Positions 35,131-44,259 of a stretch of 64,000 nucleotides of DNA are shown in pieces. Origin of the DNA: Filimonas lacunae (lineage in GTDB: Bacteria > Bacteroidota > Bacteroidia > Chitinophagales > Chitinophagaceae); the NCBI RefSeq assembly GCF_002355595.1, contig NZ_AP017422.1:2542001-2606000 (forward strand), read 5' to 3'. Each line of letters begins with the position of its first letter. The first letter of the stretch is position 1. A program made the translations under genes and the position numbers. The notes beneath the pieces are model-generated. The model saw only the letters and a list, made by a program, of their open reading frames with translations, was not told where the DNA came from and made no database searches.

Positions 35131-36714
35131 ATGATATTGATTGTTGATGACCGGCAGGAGAATATTTATTCACTTCAGAAGATACTTGAGTTAAACCATT
35201 TTGAGGTTGATTCTGCTACTTCGGGTGAAGATGCGTTGAAAAAGATACTGAAGAATACCTATGAACTCATTATCCTCGACGTGCAAATGCCGGGCATGGA
35301 TGGTTTTGAAGTAGCCGAAGCTATTAAAGGGTATAGCCGCAGCAAGGATGTGCCTATTATCTTTTTATCGGCCGTAAACATTGAAAAGAAGTTTATAGCC
35401 AAAGGCTATACCTCGGGCGGTATTGATTACATAGCCAAGCCTTTCGATCCCGATATATTACTGCTGAAAGTAAAAACCTTTTGCCGTTTACAGCAGCAAA
35501 CCAACGAACTCAACGCCATTCACAAAACCCTGCGCGAAGAAATTGAATTTCGTAAGCAGGCCGAAAGTGACCTCTCCCAAAGTGTAGACGAGCTTCGCAG
35601 TATACTGGAATCTATTCCCCAGATCGCTTTTACCGCCAATGCAGGCGGTGCAATAGAATTTATTAACCAACACTGGTATCAATACAGCCGTGGCAAGGAA
35701 GTGCTGCCTAAAACAGCGCCGGGCGAGGTTAGTGTGGCCGACTGTATACGCGAAGCCATTGCATCGGGCAATGCTTTTGTGTCGGAAATAAGCATCCGGG
35801 CACTGGATCAGCAACAATACCGCTTTCATACACTTACTATGACGCCTATACGCAAGAACGGGCAAATAGTGAAGTGGGTAGGCATGTTTACCGATATTCA
35901 TGAACAGAAAATGGCCAACCAGTTGCTGGAGCAACGGGTAACCGAAAGAACAGTGCAGCTGCAGAATATGAACAATGAGCTGGAAGCCACCAACCATGAG
36001 CTACAGCAATTTGCTTATGTGGCTTCACACGATTTAAAGGAGCCACTGCGTAAGATCCATTTTTTCAGCGACCTTATTAAAACGCGCCATTTAAAAGAGA
36101 ATCCCGATGCCATAGCCGATATGGATAAGATCATCCGTTCTTCTGAGCGGATGCGCAGTTTAATTATGGACATACTGGATTATTCCAAAGTATCGGTACC
36201 CGACACTTTTGAGCCTGCCAATATCAACGGTATTATCAACGATATACTGGCCGATATGGAAATGCTGATTACAGAAAAACAGGCGGTGATTGAAGTACAA
36301 AATATTCCGCAGCTGGATGTAAACCCGGCCCAGATACGGCAGGTGTTTCAGAATATATTAAGCAATGCCATCAAATTTTCCCGCCCTCATGTGCCGCCAC
36401 TAATCACCGTGGAAGCCTGCCTGGTAGCGGATAAAACTGCAGATAGCCCGCCTTGTGAAAACGGGCGTTATTGCCGTATTGAAATAGCCGATAATGGTAT
36501 TGGCTTTAATGAAAAATACCTGGATAAGATTTTTGTGATATTTCAGCGCCTGAATTCCAAAGAAGAATACGAAGGCACGGGTATTGGCCTTGCCATTGTA
36601 AAAAAGATTGTAGACACACATAAGGGCATTATTACCGCGTCCAGCACCGAAGGCGCAGGTAGCCGCTTTGTTATTGTTTTACCCGTTCATCAGAACGATC
36701 ATCATTTATCATAA
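35131..36714 (+). CDS. REC-PAS-histidine kinase, cytosolic
   Basis: 527 residues. Receiver (1-120) with Asp50 and IAKPFD switch, PAS domain (about 155-265), helical linker, HisKA with His300 in ASHDLKEPLRKI, HATPase with NILSNAIKFS, DNGIGFN and GTGIGLAIVKKI. No membrane segment, so it senses an internal signal or receives phosphate from another kinase. First gene of the sensory island; the large hybrid kinase starts 9 bases after its stop. Confidence 0.93.
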   Translation: MILIVDDRQENIYSLQKILELNHFEVDSATSGEDALKKILKNTYELIILDVQMPGMDGFEVAEAIKGYSRSKDVPIIFLSAVNIEKKFIAKGYTSGGIDYIAKPFDPDILLLKVKTFCRLQQQTNELNAIHKTLREEIEFRKQAESDLSQSVDELRSILESIPQIAFTANAGGAIEFINQHWYQYSRGKEVLPKTAPGEVSVADCIREAIASGNAFVSEISIRALDQQQYRFHTLTMTPIRKNGQIVKWVGMFTDIHEQKMANQLLEQRVTERTVQLQNMNNELEATNHELQQFAYVASHDLKEPLRKIHFFSDLIKTRHLKENPDAIADMDKIIRSSERMRSLIMDILDYSKVSVPDTFEPANINGIINDILADMEMLITEKQAVIEVQNIPQLDVNPAQIRQVFQNILSNAIKFSRPHVPPLITVEACLVADKTADSPPCENGRYCRIEIADNGIGFNEKYLDKIFVIFQRLNSKEEYEGTGIGLAIVKKIVDTHKGIITASSTEGAGSRFVIVLPVHQNDHHLS

Positions 36715-36723
36715 TACAGTTTC

Positions 36724-39700
36724 ATGCAACAAAAAGCAAAGGCCATGAAATCGGCATTTAAAAGAAATATGTTGGTGGGTTTCGGTATTTCTTTATTGCT
36801 GTTAATAGTAAGCGCCATCGCGAGTTACAATAGCATTTCAGGATTAATCAGCAGCACTAACTGGGTTACACATACACACCGGGTAATTGAAAACCTGGAA
36901 AAAAGCATGAGTTACCTGAAAGATGCAGAAACCAGCCAACGTGGTTATTTACTCACTGGCAGGGAAAGCTTTTTAGGTCCGTATAAAGGCGCTTATGACA
37001 GTGCGCATGCCAGTGTACGACGGGTAAAGGAATTAACTGCTGATAACGACCAGCAGCAAAAGAACTGTGACCTGTTGCTGGATTTAATTGATAACCGCCT
37101 GGTACAACTGAAAGTGCTGATTGATAAAAAGGCCAACCATGACACTATTGGAATGGAAGACCTGGAGATGGGCAAAAAAATGATGGATGAAGCCCGTAGG
37201 CTGGTTGACAGGATGGGGCGTCTGGAACAAAGCCTGCTGGCAGAACGTACCGGTAGCATGACAAGGTTTGCTGAGTATACGCCTAATATTATACTGGTGG
37301 CTACCGCGCTGGCTTTTATCATTACTATAGTATCGCTGATAAAAGTAAATAGTGATTTTGAAAAGCGCACAGAATTGCAACTGGCACTGGAAGAGAAGGA
37401 TGCAGATGTTACCCGGCGAATTAATATTATCAGCGGCATTGCCGATAAAATTTCTGATGGAGAATATAATACAAGGGCAGCTGATGAAGGCAAGGATGGA
37501 TTGGGAGAGCTGTCTGTTGCTATCAACAAAATGGCGCAGTCGCTGGAGGTGTCGTTTACTACGTTATCGGATAAAGAATGGCTGCAAACAGGTATCGCTA
37601 CTTTAAATGATAAAATGCTGGGCGAATATAACCTGCAGTTGCTGGCCTATAATGTAATAGAGTTTATTACGCAATATACCGCCAGCCAGGTAGGCGCTTT
37701 TTATGTGCAGGAGAATGATAAGCGCCTGCGTTATGTAAACGGGTATGCTTTCACGGCTTCTAAAGACAGGGAAGTGATTGTGGTGGGCGAAGGCATTACC
37801 GGGCAATCTGCTGCCAGTAAGTCTATCATCCGTTTAAAAGATATGCCGGGCAGCCAGGTGGTTATCAGTTATGCAACAGGCGAAGTGCGTCCGGTAGATG
37901 TGCTGGCTTTTCCATTGATGTTCGAGAAAAATGTGGTAGGCGTAATAGAACTGGCTTCGTTAACGCCCTACACAGCCAACGATCTGGCTTTTGTAGAAGC
38001 CGTATCGCACAACATTGGGGTGGTGATCAACAGCATTGAAAACAGGAAGCGTTTACAGGAGCTGCTGGAAGAAACCCAGTCGCAGGCCGAAGAATTGCAG
38101 GCACAGCACAGTGAGCTGGAAAACATCAACGCCGAGCTGGAAACCCAAACGCAAAAACTGCAGGCATCGGAAGAAGAGCTGAAAGTGCAGCAGGAAGAGT
38201 TGAAAGAAGCCAATACCGAACTGGAAGAAAGAACGCGTTTACTGGAAGAGAAAAACAACCTGATATTTGAACGCAATATTGAAATACAGCGGAAGGCTGA
38301 GCAACTGGCGTTAAGTACCAAATACAAATCGGAGTTTTTGGCCAATATGTCGCACGAACTGCGTACACCATTAAACTCTATTTTGTTATTATCCAGGCTG
38401 ATGTCGGAAAACAACGACCGCAATCTGTCCAAAGAGCAGATTGAATACGCGAATGTAATCATGAGCTCAGGCCACGGTTTGCTGGCGCTGATTGACGAAA
38501 TATTGGATTTGAGCAAGATTGAAGCGGGCAAAATGGAACTGGATTACCAGATGGTAATGCTGGAAGAGCTGGCGCAGGATATGCGAAGCCTGTTTATGCC
38601 GGTGGCCAAAGAAAAAAGTATAGAGTTTATTGTAACCATACACCAGGAAGTGCCTGTATCTATCGAAACAGATAAAATGCGGGTAGAGCAGATATTGAAA
38701 AACCTGTTATCCAACGCGCTGAAATTTACCACGCATGGCTATGTACGAATGGATGTACATGTGGTAACAGAAAATAAATCGCAACTGGCCTTTACGGTAA
38801 AAGATACCGGTATAGGTATTTCAAAAGATAAACAACAGCTGATATTTGAAGCCTTTCAGCAGGCAGATGGCAGCACGCGCCGCAAGTTTGGCGGCACGGG
38901 GCTGGGCCTTTCTATCAGCCGCGAACTGGTAAAACTACTGGGTGGCGAAATAGCTCTGGAAAGTATAGTGAACGAGGGTAGCGAGTTTACGGTGTATATA
39001 CCCGTGAGCAAAGCGGCAGCTTCGGCAACACAGGCAAACAGCTCCAAATCGTTGTCGCAAATAGAAGATGCGATTGTAGTAAGCGAAGAAAACCCTGCTG
39101 TAGAAGCGAACCATACACAACGCTATATTTCAGAAGTGATTCCGGACAATATCCCGGACGACAGGGATAGTACAGCACCAGGCGATAACTGTATCTTAAT
39201 AGTAGAAGACGATATCAACTTTGCCAAGTCGCTGCTGGACTACACCCGCAAAAAAGGCTATAAGGGCATTGTGTGTGTGCGGGGGGATGAGGTGCTGGAG
39301 CTGGCTGCGTTGTACCAGCCGGCAGGTATTTTACTGGATATTCAGCTGCCCGTACAGGATGGCTGGGAAGTGATGGAAGTGTTGAAAGGTTCGCCATTAA
39401 CCAGGCATATACCGGTGCATATTATGTCGTCGCATGAGTTCCGTTACCAGAGTTTAAGCAAGGGGGCGGTAGACTTTATCAATAAGCCGGTGGCTTTTGA
39501 ACAGATGAAAGATATCTTTAACCGTATTGAAGAGGTATTAACGGCCAACCCGCGTAAGGTGCTGATTGTGGAAGAAAACCCCAAGCATGCTAAAGCACTG
39601 GCCTACTTCCTGGAAACCCACCAGGTAAATGCAGAGATCAAAGACAATGTAAATGATAGTGTAGCTGCGCTGAACAAGCAACAGGTGAATTGTGTGATAC

Positions 39701-40365
39701 TGGATATGGGCGTGCCCGACCAGAATGCCTACGACACGCTGGAAGAAGTGAAAAAGCGTCCCGGACTGGAAAACCTGCCTATTATCATTTTCACTGGTAA
39801 AAGCCTGAGTAAATCGGAAGAGCTGCGCATTAAAAAGTATGCAGATTCTATCGTTATTAAAACCGCCCATTCCTATAAGCGCATACTGGATGAGGTATCC
39901 CTGTTCTTACACCTGGTAGAAGAGAAAAAAGAGAATGGGGAAAATCCGCGTCAATACCGTAACCTGGGGCAACTGCAGGATGTGCTGAGAGGTAAAAAGG
40001 TGCTGATTGCCGATGACGATGTACGTAACATCTATTCTCTTACAAAAGCGCTGGAAACTTTCCATATGAATGTAATTTCGGCTATGGATGGCAAAGAAGC
40101 GTTGAAGCAACTGGAACAACATCCCGATACAGATATTGTGTTGATGGATATGATGATGCCGGAAATGGATGGGTATGAAAGTACCCGCCTTATCAGGGAA
40201 ACGCATGCTTTCCGTAACTTGCCGATTATAGCAGTAACGGCTAAAGCTATGACGGGCGACAGGGCCAAGTGTATCAGCGCAGGAGCATCGGATTATATTA
40301 CCAAGCCGGTAGATATAGATCAGTTGTTATCGTTGCTGAGGGTATGGTTGTACGACAGGAATTAA
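36724..40365 (+). CDS. Hybrid kinase: CHASE3-HAMP-GAF-kinase with three receivers
   Basis: 1213 residues. Membrane helix 1 about 16-36, CHASE3-type periplasmic helical domain about 40-180 (ETSQRGYLLTG), helix 2 about 188-207, HAMP about 225-280, GAF about 300-440, a Glu/Gln-rich coiled coil 445-530, HisKA with His544 in MSHELRTPLNSI, HATPase to about 765, then receivers with Asp872, Asp994 and Asp1142. The second receiver is degenerate: Glu-Glu in the acidic pocket and Lys-Thr instead of Lys-Pro. This layout suits envelope stress or redox sensing with a branched relay. It precedes a lone receiver, CheR and CheB. Confidence 0.93.
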   Translation: MQQKAKAMKSAFKRNMLVGFGISLLLLIVSAIASYNSISGLISSTNWVTHTHRVIENLEKSMSYLKDAETSQRGYLLTGRESFLGPYKGAYDSAHASVRRVKELTADNDQQQKNCDLLLDLIDNRLVQLKVLIDKKANHDTIGMEDLEMGKKMMDEARRLVDRMGRLEQSLLAERTGSMTRFAEYTPNIILVATALAFIITIVSLIKVNSDFEKRTELQLALEEKDADVTRRINIISGIADKISDGEYNTRAADEGKDGLGELSVAINKMAQSLEVSFTTLSDKEWLQTGIATLNDKMLGEYNLQLLAYNVIEFITQYTASQVGAFYVQENDKRLRYVNGYAFTASKDREVIVVGEGITGQSAASKSIIRLKDMPGSQVVISYATGEVRPVDVLAFPLMFEKNVVGVIELASLTPYTANDLAFVEAVSHNIGVVINSIENRKRLQELLEETQSQAEELQAQHSELENINAELETQTQKLQASEEELKVQQEELKEANTELEERTRLLEEKNNLIFERNIEIQRKAEQLALSTKYKSEFLANMSHELRTPLNSILLLSRLMSENNDRNLSKEQIEYANVIMSSGHGLLALIDEILDLSKIEAGKMELDYQMVMLEELAQDMRSLFMPVAKEKSIEFIVTIHQEVPVSIETDKMRVEQILKNLLSNALKFTTHGYVRMDVHVVTENKSQLAFTVKDTGIGISKDKQQLIFEAFQQADGSTRRKFGGTGLGLSISRELVKLLGGEIALESIVNEGSEFTVYIPVSKAAASATQANSSKSLSQIEDAIVVSEENPAVEANHTQRYISEVIPDNIPDDRDSTAPGDNCILIVEDDINFAKSLLDYTRKKGYKGIVCVRGDEVLELAALYQPAGILLDIQLPVQDGWEVMEVLKGSPLTRHIPVHIMSSHEFRYQSLSKGAVDFINKPVAFEQMKDIFNRIEEVLTANPRKVLIVEENPKHAKALAYFLETHQVNAEIKDNVNDSVAALNKQQVNCVILDMGVPDQNAYDTLEEVKKRPGLENLPIIIFTGKSLSKSEELRIKKYADSIVIKTAHSYKRILDEVSLFLHLVEEKKENGENPRQYRNLGQLQDVLRGKKVLIADDDVRNIYSLTKALETFHMNVISAMDGKEALKQLEQHPDTDIVLMDMMMPEMDGYESTRLIRETHAFRNLPIIAVTAKAMTGDRAKCISAGASDYITKPVDIDQLLSLLRVWLYDRN

Positions 40366-40396
40366 CTGTATTACCTATAAGGCTAGAACTTTGATT

Positions 40397-40768
40397 ATGG
40401 ACAAAGGAAAGGTGTTAATTGTAGATGATGATGCGCGTAATATTTTTGCGCTTTCGGCGGTATTAAAGTCGAGGGGCTATACCTGCATTGCTGCGGGCGA
40501 TGTAAAGGAAGCAATGCAAAAGATCACCACCCAGGAGGGCATAAAAGTTGTATTGCTGGATATGATGCTGCCGGATATGGATGGCTATGAAGCTTTACCC
40601 GATATGAAGGCAGCGCCAGAATACCAGGGCATACCTATTATTGCGGTTACCGCACAGGCCATGGCGGGCGACAGGGAACGTTGCATGCGGGCAGGTGCAG
40701 ATGGCTATGTAAGCAAACCGGTGAATGTGGATGAACTGATACGATTAATGAACGCTTTAACTGATTAG
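40397..40768 (+). CDS. Single-domain response regulator
   Basis: 123 residues from the ATG at 40397. Receiver domain only: Asp10, Asp11 and Asp12 pocket, phospho-acceptor Asp55 in LLDMMLPDMDGYE, and switch Lys in VSKPVN. It has no output domain. It follows the hybrid kinase after 31 bases and precedes cheR by 5 bases, so it is a probable last link of the relay, or acts on CheR/CheB. Confidence 0.9.
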   Translation: MDKGKVLIVDDDARNIFALSAVLKSRGYTCIAAGDVKEAMQKITTQEGIKVVLLDMMLPDMDGYEALPDMKAAPEYQGIPIIAVTAQAMAGDRERCMRAGADGYVSKPVNVDELIRLMNALTD

Positions 40769-40773
40769 CCGGA

Positions 40774-41598
40774 TTGGAACACATATATATCAATGATAAT
40801 GAAGTTGACATTCTTTTAAACGATATCATCAGTTTATACGGGTACGACTTTTCTGAATATGCCAGGGCTTCTTTAGGTCGCCGCATAAACAGGTTGTTTG
40901 TGCTGGATAAATTTGTTTCGTTTGCAGAACTGCGCTACCGGGTAAAAACCGACCCGGACTACTTTAGTCATTTTGTAGAAGAGATTACGGTGAATGTAAC
41001 AGAGATGTTTCGCGATCCGTTGTTTTATAAAGCTTTACGGGAAGAAGTGTTGCCGGTATTGGCAACGCATCCTTTTATCAGGATATGGCATGCAGGTTGT
41101 TCTACCGGGGAAGAGGTATATTCTATGGCGATATTGTTGCAGGAAGCTAACCTGCTGCATAAATCGTTGTTATACGCCACTGACATCAACCCCAAGGTGC
41201 TGGAAAAATTGCGTGCAGGCATTTTTCCGCTTAGCCAGATGAAGCAATATTCTGAAAACTATATTGCATCGGGAGGTAAGGAAGTATTTAGCAGTTATTA
41301 TACTGCTAATTACGACCGGGCCAAGTTTGACAGCAACCTGGGTAAAAATATTATTGTAAGTACCCATAACCTGGTTTCGGACAGATCATTTAACGAGTTT
41401 CAGTTAATTGTTTGCCGGAATGTGCTTATTTATTTTGACAAGCCATTAAAAGACAAAGCTTTTCAGTTGTTTGAAGAAAGCCTGGAAAAGCTGGGCTTTC
41501 TGGCATTGGGCTCAAAAGAAAATCTCAAGTTTTCGCCGGTTGGCAAAAAATTTCGCCAGCTGGATAACAGACAAAAGATATGGAGGAAAATAGAATAA
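40774..41598 (+). CDS. cheR: CheR-type protein-glutamate methyltransferase, TTG start
   Basis: 274 residues from the TTG at 40774; no in-frame ATG occurs until about residue 78, well inside the N-terminal domain, so TTG is needed. SAM-binding motif HAGCSTGEEVYS (107-117 region) and LIVCRNVLIYFDKPL are diagnostic. N-terminal helical domain about 1-80. It transfers methyl from SAM to Glu side chains of signalling helices. No chemoreceptor gene lies in the window. The 3' end overlaps cheB by 19 bases. Confidence 0.93.
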   Translation: MEHIYINDNEVDILLNDIISLYGYDFSEYARASLGRRINRLFVLDKFVSFAELRYRVKTDPDYFSHFVEEITVNVTEMFRDPLFYKALREEVLPVLATHPFIRIWHAGCSTGEEVYSMAILLQEANLLHKSLLYATDINPKVLEKLRAGIFPLSQMKQYSENYIASGGKEVFSSYYTANYDRAKFDSNLGKNIIVSTHNLVSDRSFNEFQLIVCRNVLIYFDKPLKDKAFQLFEESLEKLGFLALGSKENLKFSPVGKKFRQLDNRQKIWRKIE

Positions 41599-42161
41599 CA
41601 CGGGGAAGCGGATTGGTAGTGGTAGGAGGATCGGCCGGTAGCCTGGACGTTATTTTAAAGGTATTGCCATTGTTAAGTGAAAGATTGCTGATTCCTGTTA
41701 TCATAGTATTGCACCGCAAAACCAGTGACGACAACATATTAGTGGAATTGCTTGCCGCTAAAACCAAACTTCCCGTAAAAGAAGTGGAAGACGGGGATAT
41801 TATTACCCCTGGTATTGTATATGTAGCACCAGCCGACTATCATTTATTAATAGAGAAAAATGGTGGCTTATCACTCGATGCTTCCGAAAAAATCAACTAT
41901 AGCCGTCCCAGTATTGATGCCACCTTTGAATCGGCGGCGCTTGCCTATAACACACAACTCACAGCTGTTATATTATCCGGTGGTAATGGAGATGGTACCG
42001 AGGGCTTAAAAGCGGTAAAAGAACATAAGGGAGTAGCCATAGCGCAAGATCCTTCTACTGCTACAGCGCCTTATATGCCACAGTTTGCTATTACTGCCAT
42101 TCCTATGGATGCCATTCTGGATGCAGAGGGGCTGGCCGAATACATTAACCAGTTTAGCTAA
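41580..42161 (+). CDS. cheB: CheB-type protein-glutamate methylesterase, catalytic domain only
   Basis: 193 residues. Catalytic triad Ser18 in VGGSAGS, His45 in VLHRKTSD and Asp138 in GGNGDGTEG. It has no N-terminal receiver, unlike classical CheB, so activity is not controlled by its own phosphorylation. Removes methyl groups, or amidates, from helices modified by CheR. Translated from a start inside cheR, so the two are coupled. Stand-alone CheB/CheR pairs are common in Bacteroidota next to hybrid kinases. Confidence 0.93.
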   Translation: MEENRITRGSGLVVVGGSAGSLDVILKVLPLLSERLLIPVIIVLHRKTSDDNILVELLAAKTKLPVKEVEDGDIITPGIVYVAPADYHLLIEKNGGLSLDASEKINYSRPSIDATFESAALAYNTQLTAVILSGGNGDGTEGLKAVKEHKGVAIAQDPSTATAPYMPQFAITAIPMDAILDAEGLAEYINQFS

Positions 42162-42164
42162 GAG

Positions 42165-42192
42165 GTGCGCGGTTATAAGCACTGCCGCGCAC
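42165..42192. terminator. Hairpin between cheB and the convergent small membrane gene
   Basis: Perfect 8-bp GC-rich stem GTGCGCGG / CCGCGCAC with a 12-base loop, no strong T run. Confidence 0.4.
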
Positions 42193-42197
42193 TTGTG

Positions 42198-42407
42198 TTA
42201 CTTTCTTTTGCCACTTACCACCAGCACAGCGCCTACCACTACAACAGCGGCACCGGCATAAGTAGGCCAGCCTATCCATTTGTTTTCCTTTTTGTTGATC
42301 TCTACCGGGCCTATATCGGCCACTTTTTCCTGCGTGGTTACGGAAAAGCCTCTTATTACAATCATGACTATTCCAATAATAATCAATACAATACCCAGTG
42401 TTTTCAT
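42198..42407 (-). CDS. Small membrane protein
   Basis: 69 residues from the ATG at 42407. Two hydrophobic helices: TLGIVLIIIGIVMIVI at the start and AGAAVVVVGAVLVV near the end, joined by a hydrophilic loop (VADIGPVEINKKENKW). This hairpin is like small DUF-type envelope proteins of Bacteroidota. Function unknown. Convergent with cheB. Confidence 0.65.
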   Translation of the reverse strand: MKTLGIVLIIIGIVMIVIRGFSVTTQEKVADIGPVEINKKENKWIGWPTYAGAAVVVVGAVLVVSGKRK

Positions 42408-42558
42408 GATTAATGGTTTTGTTATCCCTAATTCAAGGCGCATGCCAGACATCTGCAACAGTATGGAAACGATTGCGTAAAAAAAGGGAGCCGGTGGGGG
42501 GAGTGTTTGCTAAAAAGGATATAGCATTGCTTATTGACTGATTTATAAATTGCTTGTC

Positions 42559-44229
42559 ATGAACAGATTATCTGTGATAGGGCTATTAGGAATTGCAAGC
42601 GCCTTGTGGGCCGATGTAGATGTAAAAGCGCAAAAAGTTTCTTCTCCTGCGTATTCGTGGAATCATTTACCGGTAGTGGCGCAACCCGCGTTTAAAAAAG
42701 ATACCCTGAGCATTGTGGCTTTTGGAGCCAAAGCAGATGGCGTTACGTTAAACACCGAGAGTATTAACAAAGCCATTGCCGCCTGTAGCAAAAAGGGTGG
42801 GGGCGTAGTGCTGGTACCGGAAGGCTTATGGCTTACCGGGCCTATTGTTTTGCAAAGCAATGTGAACCTGCATGTAAAGCGTGCTGCTATTATACAGTTT
42901 ACCGACGATTTTAACCAATACCCCCTGGTAGAAGGTAATTATGAAGGTTTACGCAGTGCGCGCAACCAATCGCCCGTTTCAGGCACTAACCTGGAAAATG
43001 TGGCTATCACCGGAACCGGGGTGTTGGATGGCAATGGGGCTGCCTGGCACATGGGCTACCGCGACCGCTTTACCGAAGCACAGTGGAAGAAGAAAATTGC
43101 CGCCGGCGGTTCGGTAAGTGAAGATGGCAGAATATGGTTTCCTTCGGAGAAAACCCGCAGGGGACATGAAACCAAAAACAACGGTATTTTAAAAGACGGT
43201 AAAACGCTGGCAGATTTTGAAGACGTGAAAGATTATCTGCGTCCGAATATGGTGGTGCTTACCAACTGCAAAAAGGTATTGCTGGAAGGAGTTACCTTTC
43301 AAAATTCCCCTGCCTGGTGCATTCACCCTTTATTATGTAAAGACATTACTCTGCGTAACGTATTTGCGAAAAACCCCGAAACTGCTCCCAACGGCGACGG
43401 GTTAGACCTGGAAAGCTGCGCCCAGGTGCTGGTGGAAGGCTGCACTTTTGATGTGGGCGATGATGGCATTTGTATTAAATCGGGCAGGGATGAAGAAGGC
43501 CGCAAAAGAGGGGCGCCTACAGAGAATGCGATCATTCGTAATAACATAGTGTATCATGCACATGGCGGCCTGGTGATAGGCAGCGAAATGAGTGGCGGCG
43601 CACGTAACATCTTTGTAGAGAATTGCTCTTTTATAGGTTCGGATAAAGGCTTGCGGTTTAAAACTGCCCGTGGCCGTGGTGGTGTGGTGGAAAAGATATA
43701 CTGCCGCAACATTAGCATGCGCAACATTGTAGAAGAAGCCATCTTCTTTGATATGTATTATTTTACCAGGCCCCCGGCCGGTGTTTCGGCAGAGGAAGTG
43801 CCTGCGGTTACAGAAGCCACCCCACAGTTTAAAGACTTTTATATCAGCAACATTGTGTGCAATGGTGCCAGCAAGGGCATTTTTATGCGGGGCCTGCCCG
43901 AGATGCATGTAAAAAATGTGCAGCTGAGTAATATGGTGCTAAAGGTGAAGAAAGGGATTGAACTGATTGAAAGCAGCGGCATCAGCTTACAGAACATTCA
44001 ACTGCAAACCACGCTCAACAACCCCGTGATGTATGTTGAAAACAGTGATGCTATCACATTTGATAACATTACTTATCAGTCACAGGTGCCTGTGTTATTG
44101 GGTATCAGTGGCAAAAGAACCGCGAATGTGCGTGTACTGAATACTGATACTACTAAAGCAGAAAAAGCGGTGGAATACAGCCACGATGCCAGCGAAAAGG
44201 CGTTGCTGATGAACACTGCTAAAAAATAA
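42559..44229 (+). CDS. Polygalacturonase-like enzyme, GH28, exported
   Basis: 556 residues from the ATG at 42559 (a TTG at 42550 is less likely). A signal-peptide-like start precedes the mature domain. GH28 motifs: NGDGLDLESC for the NTD motif, DDGICIKSGRD for the catalytic Asp pair, AHGGLVIGSEMSGG for the GHG motif and RFKTARGRGG for RIK. N-terminal FGAKADGVTLNTESINKAI starts the beta-helix. It hydrolyses galacturonan, possibly exo-acting or on decorated rhamnogalacturonan. In a likely operon with the GH43 gene, 30 bases downstream. Confidence 0.93.
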   Translation: MNRLSVIGLLGIASALWADVDVKAQKVSSPAYSWNHLPVVAQPAFKKDTLSIVAFGAKADGVTLNTESINKAIAACSKKGGGVVLVPEGLWLTGPIVLQSNVNLHVKRAAIIQFTDDFNQYPLVEGNYEGLRSARNQSPVSGTNLENVAITGTGVLDGNGAAWHMGYRDRFTEAQWKKKIAAGGSVSEDGRIWFPSEKTRRGHETKNNGILKDGKTLADFEDVKDYLRPNMVVLTNCKKVLLEGVTFQNSPAWCIHPLLCKDITLRNVFAKNPETAPNGDGLDLESCAQVLVEGCTFDVGDDGICIKSGRDEEGRKRGAPTENAIIRNNIVYHAHGGLVIGSEMSGGARNIFVENCSFIGSDKGLRFKTARGRGGVVEKIYCRNISMRNIVEEAIFFDMYYFTRPPAGVSAEEVPAVTEATPQFKDFYISNIVCNGASKGIFMRGLPEMHVKNVQLSNMVLKVKKGIELIESSGISLQNIQLQTTLNNPVMYVENSDAITFDNITYQSQVPVLLGISGKRTANVRVLNTDTTKAEKAVEYSHDASEKALLMNTAKK

Positions 44230-44259
44230 TCCACTTATCTAACTGTAAAATGCTGCGAT

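Noticed and set aside
42541-42558. Palindrome ATTTATAAAT before the GH28 gene as an operator
   Set aside because: Short and A/T-only; expected by chance in A/T-rich leaders.
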